From: Caprella mutica
Taxonomy: Eukaryota > Arthropoda > Malacostraca > Amphipoda > Caprellidae
Reading direction: 5' to 3'
NCBI GenBank assembly: GCA_947561585.1
Contig: CANNZV010001589.1
Coordinates: 62,001-126,000, forward strand
DNA length: 64,000 nt
The translations under genes were made by a program, and so were the position numbers. The notes beneath the pieces were generated by a model. It was given only the letters and a program-made list of their open reading frames with translations. It did no database searches and was not told the DNA's origin. Each line of letters begins with the position of its first letter. Position 1 is the stretch's first letter. This document shows positions 1 through 11,602 of this stretch, piece by piece.

Positions 1-60
1 ATTTGAAAAAGAGCGTGTTAAGTTAATAACGCATTTTAAATAATTCATGTTTGTTCTTAC

Positions 61-333
61 TTTTCCAACTGGCCTATGGTTTCCAGAACTGTCGCGGTGA
101 CTACTAGCGAGATCAAGCGCTCTGTCCGTAAGGAACTGTCTCTTCACTCTAGATTTGGGGGTGTCATCTTCCGAACTGATGGCGTAGATCTCGTCGGCGG
201 GGTCTGTTATTTCAGAAGAAACAACATCAGAAGGACCATCACCAAGTTCTTGTGATGTAAGATGATGGTGAGGAGCTGCTGCGATGTTCTGAACCAGAAT
301 GACTGCAATCACAGACAGTGCTGTCAGAAACAT
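61..333 (-). CDS. Antimicrobial peptide precursor, attacin/diptericin-like (paralog 1, first exon only)
   Basis: Seen: reading down from the ATG at 333 gives 91 codons to a GTAAG donor at 56-60. The product has a signal peptide (MFLTALSVIAVILV...), a short acidic prodomain, a furin-type site SRVKR at residues 61-65, and the start of a mature peptide (QFLTDRALDLASSHRD..., then HRPVGK). The two complete paralogs in this window have the same signal, pro, RVKR-Q and mature order and an intron after the equivalent residue, so this is exon 1 of a third copy whose exons 2-3 lie before base 1. Known: such precursors are secreted and cleaved to release a glycine-rich antibacterial peptide. Inferred: immune effector, probably induced by infection. 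Odd: the mature N-terminus is one residue longer (QFLTDRA against QAVDRA) and more diverged than in the other two. It could be a pseudogene if the missing exons are damaged. Confidence 0.75.
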
Positions 334-434
334 GGTGTATTGGTAGCTTGTTTAGACTTCGATGTAAGAATTAGAGGATCTTGACGCTTGGTAGTCCTGC
401 ACCTTACTGATATCCTGCATATAGCCGCGCATCC

Positions 435-442
435 TTTAAATA
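435..442 (-). promoter_or_regulatory. Possible TATA box of AMP paralog 1
   Basis: TATTTAAA reads on the minus strand about 100 bases upstream of the ATG at 333. The other two AMP genes have TATA-like boxes 105-130 bases from their ATGs. The match is imperfect and the region is AT-rich. Confidence 0.35.
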
Positions 443-3350
443 GTCAACTCGTACAGACAAAGCATATTGTTGTTGTGCAAGTCTATCAGTTGTTGGCGAT
501 CGAGATTCTCCGGTGAAAAAGAAAAGAAAAACTGTTACTACACCGAAAATTACATTCAAAATATTGCTAATCATCTGATAATTTATATGATAAATATTAA
601 TCTGTTACGTAGATAAGAACAAATATAATTGAGTAATTGTATTTATTATTTAATTAATAACTTGTCTATCTTTTAATGTCATCTTAGTTGGGGTTGAATA
701 AAAAATCCATTTAAACTCTCTAAATTAATAGACTTCACATCACAAACACTTTGTAGTGCTGTTATATATTCATTAGAGATTTAAATATCGGATTAAGCAA
801 ACAGAACCTATAAGGCAAATTTCACAACTCTTTCTTGAAATATATTTTGAATTGTATAAATTTAGGATTCACTGAAATACACTCATTCTGTTTAGGACTA
901 CAAATAGACTGATTCTCTTTCCAATAGATAGGTGCTGACAGAGCATCAATCAGAGCACAATTAACTTGGTGCTGACAGAAAAAAGAATCTTGAAGATTCA
1001 ACAAGATGTAAAGGACATCAGAATGAGAGTTTGGAGCTTAGGGCATCAAGGAGTCCAGAACTTAATCCGTTGTACTTTTCAATCTGTTCAATTTTGGATA
1101 CAAGTGTCTGAGCCACTTCTAATACTTCTCTCGAGTCCCTGAAAACGAAATTTGCAACTGAAATGCAAGGCAATACCACAAGAACAGATTCGTGCCGCCT
1201 TGGATACATTTTCTCTCAGACCGAATGACACATTTCTTAACCTCTATCACTACTTCGCTTTTTTTTAACGCATATATGTAGGTATGCAGGAACAATAAAC
1301 ACTTTTTAAATAAAAACAATAAACACTTAAAAAAAATAAGCACTTTATATATAGGCTAATTCATATATATTTTGAGCGATTAGTTTTTGAAATAGATCCC
1401 ATATAAAGTCTAGATGATGTAAATTTTTAACTGTCGTAATCTAAATTAATAGGATAATGACATAGTTCATTTTTGAACTCAAAGAATACATTTAATTGAG
1501 AAAATTTATTTTAATGAATAGTCAATTTCTATTTTTAGTGATATATAAACATATATAAATATAGGAAAGGATTTTAATCAAAATTTTGCCCTTATCATCT
1601 ATTATCCAGAACATTATTTTGAAATGTTAAAATTCAATATAATTCATTAACATGTTTTGAAAATTTCAGTTATTAGTCTTCGTAATAATTGAACTTTCTA
1701 GACATGTATTCGGTTTCAAGTCATTATGAATATGTGTTAACCTTTTTGACTACTGTAAACACATTCTGATTACTGTTGTCCTAAATGTTTTCGTCCTATT
1801 TATATTTGCCTATGAAGGTATGAAAACTTTTCCCTCCACTAATGCTTGCGTTGTTATTCTCTATAATAACATTAGGTAAATATGCTATAAATATAAACAA
1901 AGGAAAAGGATATCCTTCAAAAGTCCAAAGCGAAAAAAAAAATATTCATGCAATGCAAATTCACTCTCGTCGTTGCTAATTGAATCTCATCATTTTGATT
2001 GATTAATTATTTTAATTAAATTCGGTTAACCATAAATAAGAACACTTTGATTACTACTTAGTACTACCAAACAAATAAAAGATTTTAGTTTATATTATGA
2101 TAATGATAATGATAAATTTATTGAGATCTAAAAATGTACAGATTCATCATGTTTACAAAAGAAAAATAATCAATAATTATTTTTCAATCTGCATATCAAT
2201 AAAAATCAATATTAGTATAATAGTGTCAATATAGAAAGTGAGTTCAATGTATAACGGCAATATATTCTGCCTGAGGAAGAATATATTGCCTTTCTTTGAA
2301 GTTGTTTCAAACTTTAAAGTTGTTTAAAGTTGTTTCTTTAATCAAAATTTAGAGTAAAGAATAGAAAATGGGGAAAATTATTTAATATGTCATAGTTCAT
2401 GATAAGTGTTTTAATATTTTCTATTAAAATATAAACTACATTGATATTTTTTGGACACTGACGTGAGAAATAGATCAATTACTTCTGGAAATAAGGGAAA
2501 ATAATTAATTTTTAATTATTTACAAGGATAAAATCAATTTAGTTATATTTAGTTATAATTTTTTCAAAAATATTGTAAATTTTTTAATACTGTATTCTCG
2601 AAGCACCAAAAACTCATTATTTTAGAATTTACAATTCCTCAGATATTTGCTGCGTTTAGCAATAGTGAAAAATAAATAAGATGAATACCTTTTACCAAGA
2701 ACTTGATGGTGAATTATGAAGATAAACAAAAGGTTTCACAACATCTCTGCAGTAACTAGAATTACAAACCAAACCTGTCCACTGGAAAATCCAATTACTT
2801 CTTTTTCCGTAGCAATAAACTCTCTTTCGCAATTTTCATATTAGCGATCGTTTTTCTATATTAATTAAACAATGTTTAGTGAGTGAAGTTATAGTAAATT
2901 GATTCGTATAAATAATGTGAAGAAATATTAATTCAGTAAAATAAATGCTATGCCAATTTCAATCACTCTAAATAAATATAAAGTAAAATATACCCAATTA
3001 TCACCACGTTGCATTGTTTACTAACGTTGTTCAAGGTCATATGTTACCAAGTCACAACATATATACCTATATGTTCCTATATATACCTATGCATTCTCAA
3101 GAAGAATAGTTGTGCAAGTCAAGTGCAAGGTACGGACACGGATTACAACCTGTTTAGCACAAGAAAAGAAAAAGCCTGAGACTAAATTGTATTTACATAT
3201 TTTTCTAAATTTTAATCGGACAAAATTTATAAAATTCCTTCTCTATATTTATATATAGGTATATGTCACTAAAATTACCAATTGAGCATCATATTAAATA
3301 TATTCTTATTTACCCCTTCATAGAGAATATTCTTTGAGTAGTTGCTCTAA
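443..3350. other. AT-rich intergenic stretch without a recognised gene
   Basis: Short open frames at 822-1004 and 1018-1343 show no family resemblance and no splice context. No clear inverted or tandem repeat was seen. Confidence 0.5.
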
Positions 3351-3357
3351 TTTATAC

Positions 3358-3521
3358 TGTTATAATTTGGATGAGAATTTGAACTGTTGTAATTTGGATG
3401 AGAATTTGAACTGTTGTAATTTGATAGAGAATTTGAACTGTTGTAATTTGGATGAGAATTTGAACTGTTGTAAATTGGTAGAGAATTTGAACTGTTGTAA
3501 TTTGGATTGGTACCTGAACTG
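3358..3521. repeat. 27-bp tandem repeat, about 6 copies
   Basis: The unit reads approximately TTGTAATTTGGATGAGAATT followed by TGAACTG. Variants alternate between a GGATGAG and a GATAGAG/GGTAGAG core. The unit length is a multiple of three, so frames stay open on both strands without being genes. Confidence 0.9.
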
Positions 3522-4433
3522 TTCTCATAGTTATCATTTAGTTACTATTTCTACACACCTATATGTGTTACAAAGTATGTACCACAGTGATAGATGTGTG
3601 TCAATGTGTCACACATTTGTGTCTGTAACTTTTGAAACAAACTCAAATTTATAATTATGTGTATCGTGTTGACTCGTTAGAATGTTACCCCCTAACTTCT
3701 ATTTTTTATGTCGCAATGTTGACTGATGTGTGCTCTAACCAAACGACTGTTAACTCTCACAGTAAAGTGAGTTAATTCAGCATCCAAATTTCTCATTGCA
3801 TGTAGCATTTTTTGTTAGGTAAATGAACTCTGATTTGCTAGAGGACAAAGATAAAAAATGAAATTGTAAAAAAATGATGAGCGTTTAATTCTTAAGTACA
3901 GTAAGAGAATTAATTTGTTTAATCATATACTCGAATTTCTTATTTTCTGAAACTCGAATGTAATGTTTCCATATTTTCAGTAAATATAAATAATTCAAAA
4001 TAATACAAAACATTGAAATATAATTATCACCCTAACAACTGATACGCAGTTAGTTGGTGGAAACGAAACGTCACACTTTATCATTTATGAACTGTAGAAC
4101 AAGGGAAACAGCGAAAAAAGTGAATAACTGTGTATTGTTTGTACACACAGAGAAAGGATTAGTTGAATCAAATCATATTTGATTTGTTTTGACTAAATTA
4201 TATGGTTTATCTGTGCGCCTACCTACGTGGTGAGTTGCAGGTACTATTTAAAATGAGTTAAATTGGCGTTGGTTAAAACAACACATATATGAGTTTATTA
4301 TTTATAATTCCCGATGGTCACAACAACTATCTGTGATAGTCAAAACTACTCGTGATGGTTGAACCAATTATATGTATTGGTTCTAACAACTACAGAACAA
4401 GGTTACATCAACTACTTGTGTATGTTTCTCAAA

Positions 4434-4870
4434 TCACTCCTATGTGTTATACTAACTACTCGTGTAGGTTATACCAACTACTTGTGTAGGTTATACCAAC
4501 TACTCGTGTAGGTTATGCTAACTACTCGTGTAGGTTATACCAACTACTCGTGTAGGTTATACTAACTACTCGTGTAGGTTATACCAACTACTCGTGTAGG
4601 TTTTATCAACTACTCGTGCGGGTTATACCAACTACTCGTGTAGGTTACATTAACTACTCGTGTTGGTTATATCAACTACTCGTGCGGGTTATACCAACTA
4701 CTCGTGTAGGTTACATTAACTACTTGTGTTGTTATATCAACTACTTGTGTTGGTTATATCAACTACTCGTGTAGGTTATATCAATTTCTCGTGTTGGTTA
4801 TATCAACTACTCGTATTGGTTATATCAATTACTTGTAAACTAAGTAAATGTATATCAACTATTAGTGTAG
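4434..4870. repeat. 22-bp tandem repeat, about 20 copies
   Basis: The unit is AACTACTCGTGTAGGTTATA plus CC or TC. Substitutions (CGTGCGG, CTTGTGT, TTGG for TAGG) are scattered, and the outer copies are the most degenerate. Confidence 0.92.
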
Positions 4871-5597
4871 GTTGAAATCTCGGTCCGGTTAGCAGTAGCC
4901 AAACTTTTTACATGACTTTTCCTGTCACTATATTTACTCTATTAAATCATAATCTTGAGTTAGGTCCCGGTATCAATTAGATTAGACTATTTATTCTCTA
5001 CGACCAAATCTAACATGTTCATTTATTTTCTACTTTTGCTTCTGTAATATGCATACTATTTTAATTTTAAAAAATAATTGATCACCACTTTGCTTATTGA
5101 AATGTTTCCGATCCGATGAATTGATATATGGTTATTAGTTGTAAATTAATAGATTAGATTGAATAAATAACTTCATCAGGTCAGTTCATAAATAAGTAGC
5201 TAGATGACGTAACTAACTTTACGTCAGTGATTTATAGGTAGGCTAGATAAATTAAATAACCAGGCTAGATTACTAAAACAAATGTTGATAGAATAAATCT
5301 TTGATATGCTGCAATTATACTATAATTTAATGAATTTAAAGCCTTCTATTCTAAAGAATATTTTAGTGCAATCATCTTACTCATAGGCTAATAGAATTAC
5401 CAAGGTCAAATTGAAAACGAAATATATACATATAAGTTTTAGATTTATTATTTAGAAGTACAATTTGAATCCTCGTCACTGTCTGTTACGACTATAGGTT
5501 GCCAATTCCTGAAATAAGATATTCGTATATTAATATATATATAATAGGAATTTATAGTATCATTTATATACATTATCAATAACATCACCTAATCTTT

Positions 5598-6634
5598 TTC
5601 CTTTTGTGATGAGATAGCGACAGCTTCGATATTCTTTTCATGTCTGGAATCCCTAAAAGCATATGAAAAAGTAAGAGCTAATCATATTGCAAATACATAT
5701 TTAAAAATCATCTAACATTTTCAAATACTTACTTTGACCAAGCATAATTGTTCCTGAATCATTCAAAGGAATTGAAGAGGACTCCGATGGTTGATGACGT
5801 TGATCTACTTCATCAATTCTTCATCAAGATCTGAAAGTAGATTCAGAAAATATAAAAAACCATATTAATAAAGAAATGAAGAGAATTATTAACTAAGAAT
5901 TGTTTCATATAGGTAAATTATTTATATAAAATGTTAAACTATTCATAAATCTTCAGATGTAGTATAAATTTAGCTCTAATAAATGCAATGGATTCTCTTT
6001 GCTTATCCTCATAATTTTGTTCATTATACACTCCTAATTTAGACTTTAATTAAATACCAAAAAAGTATAATATATCAAAGGGCTCACCTCTGGTTGGAGC
6101 TCTCACTGCCAAATCCCAGGGCGGTGTTCTCCCGCTCATAGAAAACTAGGGTCAAGTAGGTAAATTACGGCACTTTAACTAACTGCGGTCTCTTATCTCA
6201 GAAACATTAATAACCATCATGACTTCAAGGTACTCGTAAAATAAATAGAACCTATCATAAATTGAGCTTATTATGATATTCAATATAGCTAAATTAATTT
6301 CAGAAGGATTTTGAGACTTTCTTAATAGGGCAGCAATTAGAAATTGAAGAACCGAATTTACTTGTCTAACCCTACCTAGTGATACACTAACTAGTTTTAA
6401 AATATATAAATTATCAGAATACTTAACTTGAGATACTAGGATAAGTTCCGAATTATCGGACGGTTCCACATTTTCGGTCGCCTAAGAAAAACTATTTAAA
6501 AAATAATTAATCAACTTTTATTTTAATTAGCTATTAGGTAGCTATAAACTATATTTCATACGTGAACGAAAATGTGAAATCGCCTGATAATTTGGAACTT
6601 ACCCCATCTGAGGACAGCGCATTAACTGCCTTGC
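5598..6634 (-). pseudogene. Cluster of exon-like pieces, possibly an ankyrin-repeat gene remnant
   Basis: Several minus-strand blocks sit between plausible splice signals: 6603-6634 (GKAVNALSSDG), one near 6428-6481 (ATENVEPSDNSELILVSQ), one near 6090-6145 ending in a GTGAG donor, one near 5745-5830, and a terminal piece near 5598-5655. In one frame the 6.1-kb block reads SGRTPPWDLAVRAPTR and joins the next block as DLDEELMK then stop, which resembles the GRTPLDLA core of ankyrin repeats. No reading frame joins all the pieces and no upstream exons were found. It may be the dead 3' part of a gene or captured fragments inside the surrounding TIR element. Confidence 0.22.
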
Positions 6635-7049
6635 CTATGTAGAAGATATTGACACTGAATAAGTTAACATATAATAATCTAGGAAAATAAGTTTGGATAT
6701 CAGTTTACAAACTGGAAGACAGTAATCAAAATATATTATTATGAAAAGTTATATACTGATAATCAGCTCTTCAAATAACTACCTAGCCGCCAGTCTATCA
6801 ATCCCCAAAATTTTAGAATATTTAGGCAGACATTTATCTATGTATTAATGGAATTAATTAAAAATCGATCGGCAGCGATGATACTATTTAGTGCATATAA
6901 CGCTATTGTTTGCACTTGAACTAAAATGGTATTGAGGAGCGTTCACATTCAACACGTAACACACTTGAAACAAGATTTGAACTGTAAAGCGTCAACCGAT
7001 TAATTGGCTTTGAGGAAAGCATAAGTTGCCACATACTCATTTAATTTAA

Positions 7050-7580
7050 CTAAACTTAAAAAAGGAGCGCCAACTCTCATAGTAAGTTAATTTATACACC
7101 AGATACATAGGATTAACAGTCTTTGTGGGTTACTTTATCACACTATGTCATAGTTGTTTTAACTCACACCTAAACTTACAAAAAAGTAGCACCAACTTTC
7201 ACGGTAAGTTAATTCATGCACTGCAGAATACATTGGATTAACAGTCTTTGTGAGTTACTATAACACACTATGTAATAGTTGATTTAACTCACACCTAAAC
7301 TTCAAAAAAAGTAGCGCCAACTCTCATAGTAAGTTAATTCATACACCAGATACATTGGATTAACAATCTTTGTGAGTTACTTTAACACACTATGTCATAG
7401 TTGTTTTAACATATGTTCAAAACTCCCAAAATGTAACTCTAACTCTCATAGTAAGTTGATTCAATCCATAAAATGATTTGAATTAACTATGTTTGATGAC
7501 ACACCACGTCATAGTTGTTTTGACACACGTGAAAACATGAATGTAGTCCAACTAACTCACGTAATAAATTGATTCAAAGC
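7050..7580. repeat. ~125-bp tandem repeat, about 4 copies
   Basis: Each unit contains CCAACTCTCATAGTAAGTTA, a CATTGGATTAAC-like segment and ACACTATGTCATAGTTG, and starts near ACACCTAAACTT. The last copies (from ~7430) are diverged. A single related fragment lies at about 3745-3790. Confidence 0.8.
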
Positions 7581-7666
7581 ATAAATTGTTGACCCATCAA
7601 ATATGAGTTAAATTTTTTCTCTGTGTACTTTTCAATTATATTGAAACAAAATATGCAGAAGTATTA

Positions 7667-7870
7667 TGAATATCAAAATATTTTGGGTGAAGACTCCTCG
7701 GATGCCATTTAATGACATGACCCTTGGCAATTACTCAGTTACTCGATGTTCAAAAACTTCCATTAGTCGTTCCTTGACAAGTGTTCTGTGTGGCGCGGCA
7801 CCATCCTGCATCCACCTTATCCGATTTATGGATTTTTCCTTAAAATACGTCTTAGTTCCAGAATTATCCG
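7667..7870 (-). pseudogene. Degenerate mariner/Tc1-type transposase fragment
   Basis: On the minus strand the sequence reads WMQDGAAPHRTLVKERLMEV and on to FEHRVTE, then stop. In a neighbouring frame it continues as GHVIKWHPRSLHPKYFD. Known: insect mariner/Tc1-superfamily (DDE_3-like) transposases have a second catalytic Asp in a QDGAxxH block, followed about 30 residues later by W-P-P-R-S-P-D-L-x-P. Both landmarks are recognisable here. A stop and a frameshift separate them and the catalytic core is incomplete, so this copy is dead. Confidence 0.65.
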
Positions 7871-8581
7871 CTGATTCAACCTAATTGTTATAAAAATCCT
7901 AATTTTTGTAGATAAAACCTACTCTTTACGAATTATTTTGTTTATAAGCAAAGATTGAAATAAGTTCGCGCAAAAACGATTTTAGTACTTTCTACTTATG
8001 GTCATCCTGTAGAAAAATTATTAGGAATATAAAATAATCCAATAATATGGTTATAGCTAGCATAAATCTGCATTGACACAAAAATACGGTGGTTTTTGTT
8101 AAAGTTATATCGATTTAAATTTTGTACCCGCTCTTTTCGACTCATGTCTTATATAGTATAACTTGAAAAATACCCTGTTCCTACTCCCACCGGTAATAAG
8201 ACTGACTTGTGATTTTGTTAATAGAAGCGGGGCCTGTCTGTACTGAATTATGACTCATTATAACGTTTAGTTTCTAATTATGTATTAATAAATTTGGATT
8301 TACGTAATATAAACCATATATATTCTTATGGTCAAGAAATACTCAAGTGATCAATAAACGATAGATAAGCGTAAATTAAATATTAAGGCATATTGGAAAT
8401 ATTTAACTACTCTTAATGTATTTTTTAAATTATGGGAAAAGAGGAACTCTCATATAAAATATTTAAAAATTAGAAAAACATTATAACTAAAATAAATTGT
8501 TTTCTTAACTCATAATGTTGAAATATTAATCAAATTTTGCTGATTAGGAAAATAAAGATATATAGTTTATTTCAATTCAAA

Positions 8582-8587
8582 TTTATT
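8582..8587 (-). other. Polyadenylation signal of AMP paralog 2
   Basis: AATAAA on the minus strand, about 50 bases after the stop codon at 8636-8638. Confidence 0.55.
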
Positions 8588-8635
8588 TAACAAAAAATAA
8601 ATACACAAAAAAATAATAACTTTCTGGTAATCTCT

Positions 8636-9359
8636 TTAGAACCTCATCCGGTAGCCAATTCCTACTCCGTAACTGGGTCTGGTGCGGTAACTGAAAAGAA
8701 TAAATAAATGGTGAGTTACTGCATTCAGATGAACTCTGATTGTTACCATATGGAAATAATTCAGTAACTCACTTGTATCCGAAGAATCTGCCTCTATTTT
8801 GCTCCACAGCTGCTCCAACTCCAACGGAGTGTCTGTTGTTGCGACTCCTCCATACAACGCTTCCAACGCCAGCTTGCAAATTAGCGTTGTAGTTTTGTCT
8901 GTCGTTACCATTGACGTTAGCTTCGCCAAAACCGTGAAGCTGTGAATGTAGATTTATATTAAAGGAGGAACTTTTAAATATAGTGACGAGTAGAAATTAT
9001 AAGATATTTTGTATCGTTTATCTCACCCGTCCGACTGGCCTCTGGTTCCCATTTCTGTCACTGTGACTCAGAGACAGATCCATCGCTCTGTCCACAGCCT
9101 GTCTCTTCACTCTCGATTTTGAAGACTCTTCACCCCAACTGTTGGCGTAGAACTCATCAGGAAGAGCTCCGTTTGTTATCGCAAAAGGAACAGGAGCAAA
9201 AGTACTAGGATCATCACCCATCATCGCATTGAATCTGTACGAACTATCCTGAGAAGGATCTAGCATTTCTTGTCCAAGGTGAACTGGATGGAGAGTTGGT
9301 ACTGCTGCAATGGTCTGAACCAGAGAGATTGCTACCACGAACAATGCTGTCAGAGACAT
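8636..9359 (-). CDS. Antimicrobial peptide precursor, attacin/diptericin-like (paralog 2, complete)
   Basis: Exons (minus strand): 9359-9027, 8939-8773, 8690-8636; 555 nt, 184 aa; introns of 87 and 82 bases. The start is the ATG at 9359, because a signal peptide (MSLTALFVVAISLVQTIAAV) follows it; the frame stays open upstream to 9395 but that adds a hydrophilic leader. A variable acidic prodomain ends in the furin-type site SRVKR (residues 82-86), giving a 98-residue mature peptide. The mature part holds a HGFGEANVNG block, the segment LQAGVGSVVWRSRNNRHSVG and a C-terminus PSYGVGIGYRMRF. It is glycine- and arginine-rich with no cysteine, as in attacin/diptericin-type peptides. Inferred: secreted antibacterial effector. 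The family name is less certain than the precursor architecture; hemipteran glycine-rich AMPs are alternatives. Confidence 0.85.
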
Positions 9360-9482
9360 GGTGGAATGCGTATGGTTACCAGGAGTTATCACCAAACTGT
9401 GAGATTGTGGTTAGCAGAATGTTTGAGACGTTTTCTCAAGTGAATTCAAGTGCTTACTGATGACTGTGGCATCTGCTAGGTT

Positions 9483-9490
9483 CTTTTATA
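9483..9490 (-). promoter_or_regulatory. TATA box of AMP paralog 2
   Basis: TATAAAAG on the minus strand, 124 bases upstream of the ATG at 9359. This predicts transcription starting near 9455 and a short 5' UTR. Confidence 0.65.
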
Positions 9491-9546
9491 GTCCAACCAA
9501 TGCTCTGATATAACACAGTTTGATTTGGTCACTGTATACCTAGTGA

Positions 9547-9555
9547 GGGTTTCCC
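9547..9555 (-). promoter_or_regulatory. kB-like site upstream of AMP paralog 2
   Basis: GGGTTTCCC (GGGAAACCC on the gene strand) lies about 57 bases upstream of the TATA box. It is one mismatch from the ten-base NF-kB consensus GGGRNWYYCC. A second near-palindrome, GGGTAATTCCC, is at 9944-9954. Insect AMP genes are commonly driven by Relish/Dif at such sites; function here is inferred. Confidence 0.35.
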
Positions 9556-11602
9556 TAGATTGCGAGGGAAGCTCTCTAGTGCATATACGCTGTTAAATTA
9601 ACATACCTACTTACATAAGACTGTATCTTTATTCAAGTTGAATTATGTGAGTCCTTTGTTTAGGTACGTTTGAACAAATTGAGGAATAAATTGTTACTTA
9701 TTCTCTATATTTATGTAAATCATTTTTACTGTCAGTTTTGCCGGAAATAATGTGCAGATTTCTGAATTATGAAAAATATGATTACTGAAGACTAAATTTT
9801 TTACGAAGGGTTTTAGTTTCCTGTTTCAAACTGAAAATAAAGAACATTAGAATCCGTTAGTAAGTTAGCATATTATTTAGTAATAAGGATAATTAAGGTT
9901 TTCTTTCTGTGGGTTTTCCTGTTCTAGTAGTTGTCTCCCAAGTGGGTAATTCCCTCACATCGCTTCAATTGGAGTAATTTACCCTCACACAATTTGTTGT
10001 AGAGGGAAAACCAGTGGGTGTGAGTATTATATCATAGTTGGTTGCCTTATGTATGATCTGGTGATATAATTATATAGAAATAATAAATTCCTTTTTATAT
10101 CTCAAATCATTCAGTAATTTGTTCACGATTATTGAGTTTTTTTTTCAATAAATTTCTGATAATAAAATCGAAAAATTTAGTACATGCATTGTTGCGAATA
10201 TTATTTTTCTCACATTTGGTAATTTTGCTCTAAATTTATTACCTGAATACATTTCCAGAGAAATCCATTTCGATTTCTGCCGTTGTTAAAATGTACACCA
10301 ATAGCCTTCTTGTTGAGGTTGAGTACTATGAACAATATTATACATGAATTGATATCAATGATATGATACACTAAGTCACGTTAGGCAATAACTGATGTTT
10401 AATTCATAGACTTCACTTCATAAACAGAATGTGCAGTGTTTTAAGTATTTATGAGAGTTATATAAGTTCTTTTAATTGTGGTATAATTTGTTACATACCT
10501 ACTCTCTTTATAAATTCCTGAAAAAAAGTATCAAATACAAAATATGAATAAGCGAAGAAATAAACTTATTTAAGAGGAATAGTACAATAGTTTCTCACTT
10601 TGTGATTTGTCCAGCAGTAGAGAGTTTTCTATAAGAACTACACATAGAAAATGTTTAGCATCAAGGAAACTATTATAATATCCTCTCAATAAATGGATAC
10701 AAATTCAGCTATTACATACATATATATATTTTCTGTATCATAAATAACATAAGTTTTGGAGAAATAATCTTTATAGCGTGTCTATTTATCACTGTCCGAG
10801 GGTAGGTATGACAGTGAAATGATCATAAAGCACTTATGCATTGAAATTATAGAGGATGTATCATTATACTGTTAACACTACTGAGAGAATCCAATTATTT
10901 TCATTGGTTGATTCCCGATGATAAAATTCCATCTTTACAATATGTTATTATTTGTGTACATTATTTACATTAAACATTTAATTGCATTATATACAATTAG
11001 CTGAAGCAATAACAAGTGTAAACTATACATATTTTTTAATCATTCAGAAATAATATAATGAGAATAATTAAACGAATTAATGTAAACATATATATATTTA
11101 CAAACATGTAATAGACACAATAATTTGATGTTTTTTTAACGTGAACCCTATTAGTTCTAAAAAAAAGGTCTCAACCCTATTGCCCCCCCCCCCCTACCTA
11201 CCTATTCCTTTTCCCAATTGGGCCGAGAGAAGCATTACTAATTTAAAGATAGAAGGAGAGGGCCTGAAATTAGCATCATGGCTTCAAGGGAATCCCAATG
11301 ACCCCCTGGTACGAAAGAGAACTAAATTAGCTAGGTAATATTGCAGGGTTAAAGTTTCTTCTAGTAAAGGGGAGTTAGTATAGCTTTCATTCATCATTAT
11401 TCTAAATAATATGAATGAACGAGGGGATAAAAAATATTTCTTTTAAATTCGATACATTGATTTTAAAATTTTTGAAGTGCTATGAAATTTTTATTATAGG
11501 GATTATTAAATTGAAAGATATTTTGAACTGAATGCTTCTTAAATTCCCGAGAATCTTCTTGGGTAAATATTTTGATAATCTGAATTTGAACAAAATAACA
11601 AA
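9556..11602. other. Intergenic AT-rich stretch
   Basis: It holds the 5' flank of AMP paralog 2 and the 3' flank of the transporter. There is a C run at about 11184-11196. The open frames at 11141-11338 and 11532-11789 look non-coding; the latter is antisense to the transporter's last exon. Nothing else was recognised. Confidence 0.5.
11490..11495 (-). other. Candidate polyadenylation signal of the sugar transporter
   Basis: AATAAA on the minus strand, about 110 bases after the transporter stop codon at 11603-11605. Confidence 0.4.

Larger units (their letters stand above)
4141..7628. mobile_element. Candidate 3.5-kb TIR element with subterminal repeat arrays
   Basis: Seen: GTACACACAGAGAAA at 4141-4155 faces its near reverse complement TTTCTCTGTGTAC at 7616-7628. 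Just inside, both ends carry an ATCAAATATGAGTT-like motif, in opposite orientations. A 22-bp array (4434-4870) lies near the left end and a ~125-bp array (7050-7580) near the right end. Inferred: a DNA transposon or a large non-autonomous derivative. No transposase was recognised between the ends and no target-site duplication is certain. Confidence 0.4.

Noticed and set aside
470..3170. Similarity between the flank of AMP paralog 1 (TTGTGCAAGTC, AAGAAAAGAAAAA) and 3105-3175, as a duplicated promoter
   Set aside because: Only short low-complexity words match, and no AMP exon follows at the second site.
3334..3654. Asn/Cys-rich 106-codon frame
   Set aside because: Produced by a 27-bp tandem repeat, with the reverse frame also open.
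6179..6469. Single 96-codon minus-strand protein
   Set aside because: Only its first ~18 codons look coding and they sit between splice signals. The rest is AT-rich read-through, so it is treated as part of a doubtful exon cluster.
7666..7884. Plus-strand hypothetical protein of 72 codons
   Set aside because: The real signal is on the opposite strand, where the sequence is a broken mariner-type transposase.
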